From Methanocatella intestini (GTDB lineage: Archaea; Methanobacteriota; Methanobacteria; Methanobacteriales; Methanobacteriaceae), in assembly GCF_002252585.1 (NCBI RefSeq), contig NZ_NQLD01000012.1: a DNA stretch of 64,000 nucleotides, one strand, 5' to 3'. Shown here piece after piece: positions 53,412 to 63,282 of the stretch. A program made the translations under genes and the position numbers. The notes beneath the pieces were generated by a model that worked only from the letters and a program-made list of their open reading frames with translations, searched no databases and was not told the DNA's origin. Within the stretch, counting starts at the first letter, position 1. Each line of letters opens with the position of its first letter.

Positions 53412-54656
53412 TCAGTTTCGAGTCAATATTTCACCCCCATTACAATTAAGTGCTCTATACAATGCTTTTGGAGCTTCATCAATATCACCTAATAAATAAA
53501 CGGCATTCATCATTAAAGCTGCAGCTTCTTCATTATCCTTATCAACATCCAAAACATCATAACAAAGATTTAAACATTCTCTATATTCCATACAGTGAAA
53601 TCTATTAATTGCTTTTTTAAGAGAACCGTCAACTTTATCGTTAGCTATTTCCAAATCAAAAATTAAATCCTGAACTTCCTTTGCTTCGATCAATCTGTCC
53701 AGTTCAAGTAAAGCACAGAATTTATTTTTCCATAAATGTGTATTTGTGTTATTAATCTTCAATCCTTCATCAACACATGCCAATGCCTCTTCATATTTTT
53801 CCATTTCCATTAAACATTCAGATTTTGATATTAAAGTTATAATATTTGATTTATCTTTTTTTAAAGATTTATTTAATATTTCAAGAGCTTTAGGGAATCT
53901 TTCAAGTTTCATAAACATGCATGCTTTAGCATTTAGTGTAACACTATCTGCATCATCACTGATCTTATCCAAATATTCAACGGATTCATCAGTTCTGTCA
54001 AGATTATATAAGAATGTAGCTATTGAAATAAGAACTGCATCATCATCAGGATTATCTTTCAAATCATCAAAGCACAACCCCAATTCTTTTTCATAAATTT
54101 CTGCCGGAATAGTCTCATCAATCTGATCTTTTGGCAGATAGATTGCAAATTTATTAAATGTCTTTAAATTTGAAATTGTTTTTTCCACTTCATTTGCATC
54201 ATTTTTGCGGTTTAATTCTTCTAAAGCCAATTTTTTATTAGTTAAAACATCAAGATTATCTCCAAAACTTTCCAAGTATTCATCAGCTGTTTTAATTACC
54301 TCTTCAAACTTTTCTAAAAGAAATAAACAGTCAACTTTTAAATCCAAAATGCTTTTGTTATAATCAGCATCTAAAATTTCATTAAACAGCTCTAAAGCTT
54401 CATTATAATAATCCAAATCCATATAAACAATTGCTTTTACTTCTTTTAATTCTATATTTTCACCATTTGGCGCATTTTTTAATAATTTAAGTGATTTTTG
54501 TTTTTCATCAATGAAATAAAACATTGATGCAACAATAATTCTTAGTCTCACATCATCAGGTGATTCTCTTAAAAGATTACACCATGCAGGTATTTGTTTT
54601 TTTAATTCTTCCTTGTCAATATCCTCTTTTCTGAATTCCTTTATTTGATGTTCCAT
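53412..54656 (-). CDS. Tetratricopeptide-repeat protein, 414 aa
   Basis: Nine or so TPR-like units (YYNEALELFNEILDADYNKS, FPKALEILNKSLKKDKSNII, YEEALACVDEGLKINNTNTH). No membrane segments. It lies 10 bp after the 173-aa TPR gene and is likely cotranscribed with it. Confidence 0.8.
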   Translation of the reverse strand: MEHQIKEFRKEDIDKEELKKQIPAWCNLLRESPDDVRLRIIVASMFYFIDEKQKSLKLLKNAPNGENIELKEVKAIVYMDLDYYNEALELFNEILDADYNKSILDLKVDCLFLLEKFEEVIKTADEYLESFGDNLDVLTNKKLALEELNRKNDANEVEKTISNLKTFNKFAIYLPKDQIDETIPAEIYEKELGLCFDDLKDNPDDDAVLISIATFLYNLDRTDESVEYLDKISDDADSVTLNAKACMFMKLERFPKALEILNKSLKKDKSNIITLISKSECLMEMEKYEEALACVDEGLKINNTNTHLWKNKFCALLELDRLIEAKEVQDLIFDLEIANDKVDGSLKKAINRFHCMEYRECLNLCYDVLDVDKDNEEAAALMMNAVYLLGDIDEAPKALYRALNCNGGEILTRN

Positions 54657-54666
54657 ATTATTAACC

Positions 54667-55188
54667 TCAGATATTGCAATTTAAACCTAATCTTAAAAGT
54701 TTTTCTTTAACTTTTAAAGCTTCTTTTGTGCTGTTAAGTTCAACTAAAGAACAGAACTTATTTATTAAGATAGATTGATGGTTTTTATCAATTTTCAAGG
54801 CTACATTGGCAGTATCTACAACTTCATTAAAACGTTTTAATTGAAAAAGGCATTCAGTTTTATAGTAAAGTGCACTGATATTGCCGTTATCCACTTTCAA
54901 AACTTCGTTTAACAATTCCAGTGCATGTTTATAGTTTTCCAGTCCCATTAAAATAACAGCTTTTAACTCTATAATAGAAACATTTCTAATATTTTCAATC
55001 TGATTTAAACAATTAAGAGATTCATTTAATTTACCTAGTTTATATAATAAAACAGATTTCCCAACAATGGTTGCTTCATCATCAGGATTTTCTTTTAAAT
55101 CTTCATCAAATTTCAAAATTGCATTTTCAATATCTGCTTTCTTTTCTAAATTTTTACCATTAATTCTAATATTCAAATAGGAGTTCAT
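54667..55188 (-). CDS. Tetratricopeptide-repeat protein, 173 aa
   Basis: TPRs: LNESLNCLNQIENIRNVSII, YKHALELLNEVLKVDNGNIS, FNEVVDTANVALKIDKNHQS. First gene of the TPR pair. It is divergent from the Rpn-like gene, with 248 bp of intergenic DNA. Confidence 0.78.
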   Translation of the reverse strand: MNSYLNIRINGKNLEKKADIENAILKFDEDLKENPDDEATIVGKSVLLYKLGKLNESLNCLNQIENIRNVSIIELKAVILMGLENYKHALELLNEVLKVDNGNISALYYKTECLFQLKRFNEVVDTANVALKIDKNHQSILINKFCSLVELNSTKEALKVKEKLLRLGLNCNI

Positions 55189-55436
55189 ATCTAAAACACC
55201 TCTACTCTAATCTTGGTAATAAGAAATATAAAAGCTTATTGTTAAATTTAAAGACAATTTAACCAGTAAAAAACAATTTAACAAAGTATAAACAATATTT
55301 ATTTTAAATTAAAAATAATATTTATTTAACTTTAAAATATTGATTTCAGCCTTAAAAATTGTTCTTTTTTACAACAAAGCATTTAAATACTTGATATATC
55401 ATAATAATTGCTATAAAAATTGATTAGCGTGATAAC

Positions 55437-56372
55437 ATGTCGAATCAGGCAGAAGACAAACTGTTTAAATATGCTGCAAAAGAAGACGGATTTAGTTTTA
55501 TAAATTTAATTGAAGAATTAAATTCAGACATGAAAAAATATGACTTTGAATCTGAAAATTTAATATTCAACCCAACAGAATTAATAGAACTTGATCCTAC
55601 CGTCTATAAATCAGATATGATAATGGAATTGGATAATATAATAGTAATAACTGAATTTCAATCAACAGTAGTAAAAAAATTCGATGAAAAAAGATATCGT
55701 TTATATACAGCAATTGTTGATTATGCAAAGCAAAACAACAAACCAATACTTTTAATAGTATTTAGTACAGCTGAAAAAACAAAAATTAAACAATATAAAT
55801 TAAATAAGGACTGTGTATTTACAATTCCAATAATATCTCTAAAAGATTTTGACGGTGATGAAATTATAAATAATATTGAAAATAAAATAAAAAACAATAC
55901 AAAAATAACCAGACGGGAATTAATATATCTATCACTAGCTCCATTTATGAGTTCAAGAAATCCTCTTGATGAGCAAATAGAAAAAACTGTGCAAACACTA
56001 AATAAAGTACGAAATTCCATAGGAAGTACTAAGAATTTTGCTTTTGGAATTGAATTTCTAATTGTAGATAAATTTATAAACGAAACATCAAGAAGAAAAA
56101 GATTAAGAAACATATTGAGGGATAATATGAGATTAATGGAAGAATATGGGCAAGAAAGATACGATGAAGGATATGAAAAAGGAATTGAAAAAGGAATTGA
56201 AAAAGGAATTGAAAAAGGAATTGAAAAAGGGCATGCTGAGGGAGCTAATAATGAAAAATGGAAAATAGCAAAATCATTATTAACTAGAAACATATCTCCT
56301 GAAGACATAGCTATTTCAACAAAATTAAGCATAGAAGAAATAAAACAGCTAAACACACAAACAGGAAAATAA
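55437..56372 (+). CDS. Rpn/PD-(D/E)XK-type nuclease family protein
   Basis: 311 residues. The N-terminal half has the PD-(D/E)XK-like layout: SDMIMELDNIIVITEFQST (Asp then E-x-Q). The C-terminal half has a helix, then the charged minisatellite-coded repeat YEKGIEKGIEKGIEKGIEKG, and a helical end (NEKWKIAKSLLTRNIS, PEDIAISTKLSIEEIK) typical of recombination-promoting (Rpn) nucleases and related transposase-like proteins. Four full copies of a 12-bp unit code the repeat. Confidence 0.75.
   Translation: MSNQAEDKLFKYAAKEDGFSFINLIEELNSDMKKYDFESENLIFNPTELIELDPTVYKSDMIMELDNIIVITEFQSTVVKKFDEKRYRLYTAIVDYAKQNNKPILLIVFSTAEKTKIKQYKLNKDCVFTIPIISLKDFDGDEIINNIENKIKNNTKITRRELIYLSLAPFMSSRNPLDEQIEKTVQTLNKVRNSIGSTKNFAFGIEFLIVDKFINETSRRKRLRNILRDNMRLMEEYGQERYDEGYEKGIEKGIEKGIEKGIEKGHAEGANNEKWKIAKSLLTRNISPEDIAISTKLSIEEIKQLNTQTGK
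56171..56230 (+). repeat. 12-bp in-frame minisatellite
   Basis: GGAATTGAAAAA in four tandem copies plus edge variants, coding GIEK units. The downstream partial duplicate has only two copies, so copy number varies. Confidence 0.85.
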
Positions 56373-56397
56373 AAACACTTTACCTGGAGTTTAAAAA

Positions 56398-56616
56398 ATG
56401 AGAAAACTAATGGAAGAATATGGGCAGGAAAGATACGATGAAGGATATGAAAAAGGAATTGAAAAAGGAATTGAAAAAGGGCATGCTGAGGGAGCTAATA
56501 ATGAAAAATGGAAAATAGCAAAATCATTATTAACTAGAAACATATCTCCTGAAGACATAGCTATTTCAACAAAATTAAGCATAGAAGAAATAAAACAGCT
56601 AAATTTAAAAAATTAA
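56398..56616 (+). CDS. Partial tandem duplicate of the Rpn gene 3' end
   Basis: 72 residues (MRKLMEEYGQERYDEGYEKG...), nearly identical in DNA to 56127-56354 but with two fewer 12-bp units and a different last residue set (NLKN). It has a GGAG upstream of the ATG. It may be a free C-terminal domain or an inert duplicate; many rpn genes are known to encode separate C-terminal short proteins. Confidence 0.6.
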   Translation: MRKLMEEYGQERYDEGYEKGIEKGIEKGHAEGANNEKWKIAKSLLTRNISPEDIAISTKLSIEEIKQLNLKN

Positions 56617-56638
56617 ATGGATTAAATAGTGATTAAAA

Positions 56639-57577
56639 ATGACCGAAATATATTGCTCAAAATGCGGAGAAAAAAACTCACCGACAAAAGATTATTGTAT
56701 CAAATGTGGAAGCATACTTAGAAAACTTGATAACTTTAAAGTAGGTGATAAAATAACCTCATTTGAAGACATGTTTACACAAAAACACAAAGAGCAATTA
56801 AATGAAATACCATTAACCAATGAGATTTATGAACTTATATTGAATAATATATATGAAACAGGTAAAAAATCTCTTAAAAACAAAGGGTCCACAGCTTTAG
56901 AAAAAGTAGCTGATGTTGTTGAAGCATACGCCAAATGGTCATATAAATCCAAAGGAGGAGAACTTGGATTTTATAGTGCAAACAATATAAAACTAGATGA
57001 CCGGCTAAATGATTCAGTACAAATAGCTACACTAATTCATGAGTTATCACACCATCTGCTTGCTGAAATTCATGAACAAATTCTAATGTATTTCTGGGAA
57101 GTTGAAAAAACCTATGAAATTGAAGTATTTGTCCAATACATCCTTGCATCTGGAACAGTACATTTAATGAATGAATACTGTGCCCATACTGTTGAAGGAA
57201 GATTCATTCCACATGGTTATCAAAATTACGGGTCATTTAATTCAATACTTGAAGAACAGAAAGATGAACTTGATCATGACACAGTTGTTATTTCACTTGT
57301 TTTAGGAAATACAATAGCTGAAGATTTAATTCATTTACTTGAGCATTTTATTGATGAAGATTTGAGACGCGAAATAAAACAGCAATACAATAAAGACCAG
57401 TTACCTCCCAGCTATTCTCAGATAGGTATGGAAACTACAGATATGATGGATGGAAACAGCAGAAACGAACTGATTATGGGACCTCTTGCAGGTTCATTTG
57501 ATGCAGCTATGAAAAATCCGGATTTTAAAAATGTGCTGAATGAATTTTTAGACACTTTTAAATCATTTAATCAGTGA
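56639..57577 (+). CDS. Zinc-ribbon metalloprotease-like protein
   Basis: 312 residues. N-terminal zinc ribbon (CSKCGEKNSPTKDYCIKCGS), then a domain with the zincin motif LIHELSHHLLAE (HExxH at about residues 131-135) and a conserved NEYCAHTVEGRF further on, which may supply the third ligand. Its 3' end overlaps the convergent SAP-domain gene by 7 bp. The substrate is unknown. Confidence 0.75.
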   Translation: MTEIYCSKCGEKNSPTKDYCIKCGSILRKLDNFKVGDKITSFEDMFTQKHKEQLNEIPLTNEIYELILNNIYETGKKSLKNKGSTALEKVADVVEAYAKWSYKSKGGELGFYSANNIKLDDRLNDSVQIATLIHELSHHLLAEIHEQILMYFWEVEKTYEIEVFVQYILASGTVHLMNEYCAHTVEGRFIPHGYQNYGSFNSILEEQKDELDHDTVVISLVLGNTIAEDLIHLLEHFIDEDLRREIKQQYNKDQLPPSYSQIGMETTDMMDGNSRNELIMGPLAGSFDAAMKNPDFKNVLNEFLDTFKSFNQ

Positions 57578-58878
57578 ATTTCATTTAAATCTTCACCATT
57601 AAATGCTAAAATTAATTTTTTAAAAGTATCTGCTTTTGTGACTGTATAGGAAGGTATTTTAACTTCACTCCATGTTTCATCAAATATTTCCTGAAGTTCA
57701 TTTAATTCTAATTTTAAACTAGCTATTAAATCATTTCTGGATTTATTAAATTCCAAATTAAAAGAAGGATTATAATAATCACTGTAATCATCACAAATCC
57801 AATTATTAGCTTCTAAAATAAAATACTTAATGTGTAATTTAAGTAATTTTAAATCACTGATATTGTCAACTGATATGTTAATGATATGGCCTATAGATGT
57901 TTTGTAGTGATCCCATTGTTTATTATTTACAGATTCATTAGCTAAATTAGTATAATACCTATATAAAACATCATAAATAGAATCAGTTACTTTAGATTTC
58001 TTAAATAATGACTCGTATTTTTCTAGAGAAATAAATTCATCTAAACTGTTATCATAATAATAGACAATGTATTTATTTTCTTTTAAAAATTTTTCAGCTT
58101 CAGATGTTAAAACAAAAGTGCTGTTTTCAAATTCATTATTAATCTCATCATCTGATAAATTTTTACTTATTCTTTCAATCAGTTCATCTTTTTTACCTGA
58201 AACTTTCAAATCATACTTTTTTAAAACTTTTTTAATATCTGAAATAGTATAATTGGAAATACTGTAAACAGGATCACCTAATGTGAAATAATTATCTTTA
58301 ACAGCCTGTTTTTTTAATTTAAACCCGTCAATATTATTAAATACTGGAAACTCAACTTTCCCAGGATTTTCATTGACATATCTTAAAAAACAAACATAAG
58401 CATATTTAAAATTAAGGGGATATTTCTCATATAATTTGGCGCAATATATCTCATTTAAGTTCAAATCATCATCTTTCGGTGCTTTAATAGCTATTGATTG
58501 CATATTTTTAGCACCACATTTATAGCAAAATTTATCTGTTAAAAAAAGGCTGCTTTGACAATTCGGACAAAAAGTTATATTGTCTTTCAGATTTAAAAGG
58601 AAAATAAGTTCTTTTTTAGCTATTAATTCTTTAGAAGGTACAACATATTTTGTAATTTCTGGAGCTAACTGTTTTAAAAGATAATTTAATCTAATTGGAA
58701 TAGCTTCCAAACAACATTCACCAGTAGTTATTTCATGTTTAATCTGATTAATAACAATATTAGCTTCTTTAACTGTTAAATTTAAGGAATTTAACTTATC
58801 CATAAATTCCTGGGAAAAATAATCTCCGCCAGTAAGCTCTCTTAATTTATTTTCTTCAGGTGTGTACTCAGAAGTCAT
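57571..58878 (-). CDS. Zinc-ribbon and SAP-domain protein
   Basis: 435 residues from ATG 58878 (TSEYTPEENKLRELTGGDYF). The middle zinc ribbon is CPNCQSSLFLTDKFCYKCGA (about residues 105-124). A SAP domain (ISDIKKVLKKYDLKVSGKKD, ELIERISKNL; about 225-255) implies DNA or chromatin binding. The C-terminal region is helical. Function unknown. Confidence 0.75.
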   Translation of the reverse strand: MTSEYTPEENKLRELTGGDYFSQEFMDKLNSLNLTVKEANIVINQIKHEITTGECCLEAIPIRLNYLLKQLAPEITKYVVPSKELIAKKELIFLLNLKDNITFCPNCQSSLFLTDKFCYKCGAKNMQSIAIKAPKDDDLNLNEIYCAKLYEKYPLNFKYAYVCFLRYVNENPGKVEFPVFNNIDGFKLKKQAVKDNYFTLGDPVYSISNYTISDIKKVLKKYDLKVSGKKDELIERISKNLSDDEINNEFENSTFVLTSEAEKFLKENKYIVYYYDNSLDEFISLEKYESLFKKSKVTDSIYDVLYRYYTNLANESVNNKQWDHYKTSIGHIINISVDNISDLKLLKLHIKYFILEANNWICDDYSDYYNPSFNLEFNKSRNDLIASLKLELNELQEIFDETWSEVKIPSYTVTKADTFKKLILAFNGEDLNEIH

Positions 58879-58903
58879 TAAAATCAATTAGGTTATTAAA
58901 TAT

Positions 58904-59062
58904 TTAGAAAAGATATCCTTTGTATACAAGAAATATGAAAACAGCTATTAATATTCCAAGGTTTATATAAGTACTTGTGTCTTTAATCTTCTTTTTTACT
59001 AAAATAGCACAATATAAGATAATAGTTATAATATAAATTATTCCAATAATTAACTTAAACAT
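58904..59062 (-). CDS. Two-TM microprotein, 52 aa
   Basis: AAGGAG precedes ATG 59062. Two hydrophobic helices (LIIGIIYIITIILYCAILV and INLGILIAVFIFLVY) are joined by a Lys-rich loop. It lies between zinc-ribbon genes on the same strand. Confidence 0.55.
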   Translation of the reverse strand: MFKLIIGIIYIITIILYCAILVKKKIKDTSTYINLGILIAVFIFLVYKGYLF

Positions 59063-59109
59063 ATTTTCTCCTTAAAATGATTTTAGTATTTGAAAATATT
59101 TAAGTGTAT

Positions 59110-59586
59110 TTACCTTCTTCTATATGTGGCAGCTATAAAACAGCCAGCTATCGGAGGTATAAAACACATCAATAAATAATATATATTTTGCATTGTGATA
59201 ATAAATAAAATACCTGGAATTACAGCAACTAAAATACTATTAAGAAATGCATTGTCTGATTTAAATTCAAAAAGAAACCCCGCTGCAAATAAACAAAGAA
59301 CTAATACAAGCCTACTTGCGAAAAGTATTGCAATTAAAAGGAAGATAAATCCTAAAATAATGGGATAAAGATTAGTTTTATTAAAACTTAACAAATCATC
59401 ATTATCAGATTTACCATTTATTTTTGCACCGCATTTTTGGCAAAATTTATCTTTTATACTAGTTTCAAAACCGCACTCTGGACAGTAATGTTTATTTTCT
59501 TTTGAAGTATGATTAAGTTTAAGTCCGCATTCAGAACAAAAATCATCTCCACTAACTTCATTTCCACACTTTGGACATCTTATCAT
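59110..59586 (-). CDS. Zinc-ribbon membrane protein, 158 aa
   Basis: ATG 59586 is preferred over 59598 because TGAGGCAAAA lies before it. Two zinc ribbons (CPKCGNEVSGDDFCSECG, CPECGFETSIKDKFCQKCGA), then four TM helices (PIILGFIFLLIAILFASRLV and onward). Confidence 0.75.
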   Translation of the reverse strand: MIRCPKCGNEVSGDDFCSECGLKLNHTSKENKHYCPECGFETSIKDKFCQKCGAKINGKSDNDDLLSFNKTNLYPIILGFIFLLIAILFASRLVLVLCLFAAGFLFEFKSDNAFLNSILVAVIPGILFIITMQNIYYLLMCFIPPIAGCFIAATYRRR

Positions 59587-59615
59587 ATTTTGCCTCATGG
59601 GTTTAAGCTAAAAAT

Positions 59616-60170
59616 TCACATGAACTTATTGAAAAACATTATATCTTCAACACTTTCACCATTAGTTATTTTTTTAATTGATTTATATGAATCATAAATT
59701 GAATATACATGTAAAGTTAAACATGCTAAAATACCTAATAATAATACAATCACAGCTAACATATACCATAGATATCCCAATAGTAGTGTAAATATAGCTA
59801 CTAATACTACAAGCACTATTTGAGATATTAAAAAGGATATGCCTCTTTTAAATAATCCCAAATAAATATGTCCCGCACCGGTAGTGTATATAGATATTAA
59901 AAATGCAGTTCCAGGATTAAAAGTAGCAACAAGATTATTGCCTACCTGATTATTTGCCTTTAATTCATGAGTTCCGCAATTAGAACAAAATTTATCTTCA
60001 CTGGCCATTTCACTTCCACAGTTAGCACAAAATTTCTTTTCCTGCTTTTCATTATTATTATTTATAACCTTTTCTTTTTTATTCTTTTTTTGAGAAGGAA
60101 TTTTAGATCCGCAATTTTCACAAAAAATTGCATTTCCAATTTCTTCACCACAAACTTGACATTTAACCAT
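59616..60170 (-). CDS. Zinc-ribbon membrane protein, 184 aa
   Basis: Two zinc ribbons (CQVCGEEIGNAIFCENCGSK, CANCGSEMASEDKFCSNCGT), then a Gly-rich GAGHIYLGLFKRGISFLI segment of the TM2 type and two further TM helices (LVVLVAIFTLLLGYLWYMLA). It is 14 bp after the next gene upstream, so likely cotranscribed. Confidence 0.76.
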   Translation of the reverse strand: MVKCQVCGEEIGNAIFCENCGSKIPSQKKNKKEKVINNNNEKQEKKFCANCGSEMASEDKFCSNCGTHELKANNQVGNNLVATFNPGTAFLISIYTTGAGHIYLGLFKRGISFLISQIVLVVLVAIFTLLLGYLWYMLAVIVLLLGILACLTLHVYSIYDSYKSIKKITNGESVEDIMFFNKFM

Positions 60171-60184
60171 TTGACATCCCTTTT

Positions 60185-61279
60185 TTACTTATTTGAAAAT
60201 ATTAGTTCATTTTTAAGCTTTTTAAACTCTTCAGGAGTTATTATCTCATTTTTTAATAGTTTTTGGTATTCTTTTAATAATTGAGTTTTACTTTGTTGGG
60301 AATTTTGATTTTCAATAATAACATTAGCAACTTGATTCTTTGAAACTTCAAATAAATCAACTAATTTTTGACCAAATTCATAACTAGGAAGTCTAATTTC
60401 ATAATAAGTATTATCAACTAATTTGATTAATAATCTATCAAACATATCCTTACTATCATTATTTGCAATTAAATCTTTAAATTTCATAGCTTTAAAATGT
60501 TGAATTTCATTTTTAATTGATTTTTTAATATCATGAGATGATGTCCATACTCTTTTAGTAATATCTTCAAATTTACTTTCATCATCAAGACTTTTAGTTA
60601 CTCTCATTGATACAATGTTGTCAAAATACAATGTTCTATCTAAGTAGACCTTATTCATTCCAGCATTTGTTTTTTTAAAGTCTCTATTATCAATTTCCAT
60701 AAAAACAAATTTTTTATCTTTTATTATAAAAAATCCATCAATAGTAATTTTATTTCCTTTAGAATTAGCAATCTGATTACCAATTGAGTCATAATGGGTT
60801 TTATTTCCTTTAAAATTAGCAATCTGATTACCAATTAAATCATGATTTAAAACTTTATTATATACATGATTTGTTAATAAATCACTTTCAATATTAACTA
60901 CTGATGATAGTTTAGATGCATGATTTTTAAGTGAATTTAACTTAGAAACACCATCTAAAACCGTGCTAATTTTACTATTATCTTTTTCTAGTTTATTAAA
61001 TCGAACAACACTTGTTAAAAAGTAATCTTCATCTCCAATTCCAAATTCTTCTGCAAGTTTATCATATCTCTCAACAATTTCATCTCTTTTTTTGTCCGAT
61101 TCACTTTTAGAAGAGTTTAAATTACACCCGCAATTACTGCAAAATTCATTCATTATGTTGTTTTCAGCACTGCATTTTTGACAAAAATTAGTATCATTAG
61201 ATACATCTACTTTTTCACCACATTGAAAACAAAAAGTGGAATCTATAATTTCAGCACCACAATTGTTACATTTATTCAT
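60185..61279 (-). CDS. Zinc-ribbon and SHOCT-tail protein, 364 aa
   Basis: Two zinc ribbons at the N-terminus (CNNCGAEIIDSTFCFQCGEK, CQKCSAENNIMNEFCSNCGC). A central PH-like domain (FVFMEIDNRDFKKTNAGMNK, VSMRVTKSLDDESKF) and a SHOCT-like tail (LLKEYQKLLKNEIITPEEFK) follow. It has an extra segment with a tandem GNQIANxKGNK duplication (about residues 155-185) absent from its paralogue downstream at 61331. Confidence 0.75.
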   Translation of the reverse strand: MNKCNNCGAEIIDSTFCFQCGEKVDVSNDTNFCQKCSAENNIMNEFCSNCGCNLNSSKSESDKKRDEIVERYDKLAEEFGIGDEDYFLTSVVRFNKLEKDNSKISTVLDGVSKLNSLKNHASKLSSVVNIESDLLTNHVYNKVLNHDLIGNQIANFKGNKTHYDSIGNQIANSKGNKITIDGFFIIKDKKFVFMEIDNRDFKKTNAGMNKVYLDRTLYFDNIVSMRVTKSLDDESKFEDITKRVWTSSHDIKKSIKNEIQHFKAMKFKDLIANNDSKDMFDRLLIKLVDNTYYEIRLPSYEFGQKLVDLFEVSKNQVANVIIENQNSQQSKTQLLKEYQKLLKNEIITPEEFKKLKNELIFSNK

Positions 61280-61330
61280 ACTGCACCTGACTAATTTTTA
61301 TCAGAATACCATTAATTTTATAATTTCTAT

Positions 61331-62257
61331 TTAATTAAATAAAGTTTCTTGTTTAAGTTTATCATATTCTTCCTGAGTAATTGCACCACTATTTAATAAT
61401 TCTTGATATTCACTTAAAAGTTGAGCTTTATTTGGTTGAGAATTTTGATTTTCAATAATGACTTTTTGTGGTTGGCCTTTTAAACTTTCAAATAAATCAA
61501 CTAATTTTTGACCAAAATCATAACTAGGAAGTCTAATTTCATAAGAAGTATTATCGACTAATTTAATTAATAATCTATCAAACATATCTGCACTGTCATT
61601 GTTTATAATTAAGTCTTTAAATCGTATTGCTTTTAAACTTTGAATATCATTTTGAATAGATCTTTTAATATCATGTGGAGAAGTCCAAGCTCTTTTAGTA
61701 ATATCTTCATACTTACTTTCATCACCAAGACTTTTGGTTACTCTCATTGAGACAATTTTATCAAAATAAAAATTATTTATTCCTGCATTAACTTTTTTAA
61801 AATCCCTATTATCAATTTCCATAAAAACAAATTTATCTTCTTTTATTAAGAAAAATCCATCAATGATGGTTTCATTTCCTAAATATGATCCAGGATTATA
61901 TCCTAAAACAGCATTAATTTTTTTATGTTTAGTAGTACCTGGTTCTAAGAAATTATATCTTTTAACACTTGTTAAAAAGTAATCTTCATTTTTAATTCCA
62001 AATTCTTCTGCAAGTTTATCATATCTTTCAATTATTTCATCTCTTCTAGCATTCCATTCTCTTTGTTTTTCAGATATTGATGCTCCATTTTCTATTTTGT
62101 GTCCACAGTTTCTACAAAAATTAGTGTTTTTATCATTAGCAATGCCACATTTTGGGCACATATTTTTATCGGTCTGAGGTGAAGATACTTTTTCACCACA
62201 TTGAAAACAAAAAGCAGAATCTGTAACTTCAGCACCACAATTACTGCATTTAACCAT
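61331..62257 (-). CDS. Zinc-ribbon and SHOCT-tail protein, 308 aa
   Basis: Paralogue of the 364-aa gene: the same two zinc ribbons, the same central domain (FVFMEIDNRDFKKVNAGINN) and tail (LLSEYQELLNSGAITQEEYD). It lacks the inserted segment. ATG 62257; 12 bp separate it from the gene upstream at 62270. Confidence 0.75.
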   Translation of the reverse strand: MVKCSNCGAEVTDSAFCFQCGEKVSSPQTDKNMCPKCGIANDKNTNFCRNCGHKIENGASISEKQREWNARRDEIIERYDKLAEEFGIKNEDYFLTSVKRYNFLEPGTTKHKKINAVLGYNPGSYLGNETIIDGFFLIKEDKFVFMEIDNRDFKKVNAGINNFYFDKIVSMRVTKSLGDESKYEDITKRAWTSPHDIKRSIQNDIQSLKAIRFKDLIINNDSADMFDRLLIKLVDNTSYEIRLPSYDFGQKLVDLFESLKGQPQKVIIENQNSQPNKAQLLSEYQELLNSGAITQEEYDKLKQETLFN

Positions 62258-62269
62258 AATATCACTTCA

Positions 62270-62815
62270 TTATTGTGAATCAAGAGCTTTTTTAAGTTTA
62301 TTACCCCAATCTTTTTTTTCAATATCATTAACCGTATGCTGCAAATTATTAGAAACATCTGCAATAGATTCATTAAGAGAATTGATTTTGGTATCCATAA
62401 TATCCAATTCTAGTTTCATAAATCCTTTTTCAATATCAGAATAAATTTTAGAGTTTTCTTCAGAAATTAACTCAATATTATCCCCATCAGTTAACATGTC
62501 CATTAATCTTAAAAATACATGTTCCTGATGTTGTTTTTCATATTCTTTTATTGTATACTCACTATAAACTTTTTCTAACAGCATTTTGATAACATTTATA
62601 AAATCTTCTTTATCATTATTTTCATTAATATTATTTGGAGTTAAACTAGTTTTTAATAAAAATACAGAATCAATATGTTCATCATCTTTTAAAACTAATG
62701 AATAACCCTTATTTTCAACAAAAACTAATGCTATTGATTTATTATCATAGATATTAGTTTCAACTTTCTTAAATTCTTTTGGAATTGATAAATAATCTAA
62801 ATTACGAACTAACAT
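62270..62815 (-). CDS. Unknown coiled-coil protein, 181 aa
   Basis: The N-terminal part is mixed (SIALVFVENKGYSLVLKDDE) and the C-terminal part is a long coiled coil (MKLELDIMDTKINSLNESIA, DVSNNLQHTVNDIEKK). First gene of the run 62815-59110 on this strand. Function unknown. Confidence 0.6.
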   Translation of the reverse strand: MLVRNLDYLSIPKEFKKVETNIYDNKSIALVFVENKGYSLVLKDDEHIDSVFLLKTSLTPNNINENNDKEDFINVIKMLLEKVYSEYTIKEYEKQHQEHVFLRLMDMLTDGDNIELISEENSKIYSDIEKGFMKLELDIMDTKINSLNESIADVSNNLQHTVNDIEKKDWGNKLKKALDSQ

Positions 62816-63012
62816 TTGAAATACCTTATAATTTAATTAATTATATTTTATTAATATGTAGTATATTAATGTTGTTATTAAAAATGGATATTAATTAATA
62901 TTTTATTAATAAAATAATAGTTAAATATTTATTTTAAGCTAATAATAAGCTTATTATATGTTTCCAATAATATATATAAAGTTATAACCTCATTATTAAT
63001 TAAATAATACAT

Positions 63013-63282
63013 ATGAACAAAAAAGAACTTTATTCAGCTATTGGATTTATAAAAATATCAAAAACACGTCAAAAAATATTAAAATGTCTTGAAAATAATT
63101 ATATGTTGCCTTCTGAAATTGCACTAAAAACAGATTTAGGAACTACACAAGTATCTAATGCACTTTCAGACTTAAAAAACAAAAGATTAGTTGAATGTAT
63201 TAATGAAGAAGACAAAAAAGGAAGAATATATGAAATAACTAAACTTGGATTGGAAGTTTTAAACCAAATAAAAAAATTATAA
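63013..63282 (+). CDS. Winged-helix transcriptional regulator, 89 aa
   Basis: HTH core KTRQKILKCLENNYMLPSEI then ALKTDLGTTQVSNALSDLKN, wing EDKKGRIYEITKLG. ArsR/MarR-like single-domain regulator. It is divergent from the coiled-coil gene and the zinc-ribbon run across 197 bp and could regulate it. Confidence 0.75.
   Translation: MNKKELYSAIGFIKISKTRQKILKCLENNYMLPSEIALKTDLGTTQVSNALSDLKNKRLVECINEEDKKGRIYEITKLGLEVLNQIKKL

Noticed and set aside
55721..56356. Long antisense ORF with FSIPFSIPFS repeats
   Set aside because: It is the complement of the Rpn minisatellite and has no start signals; a shadow of the real gene.
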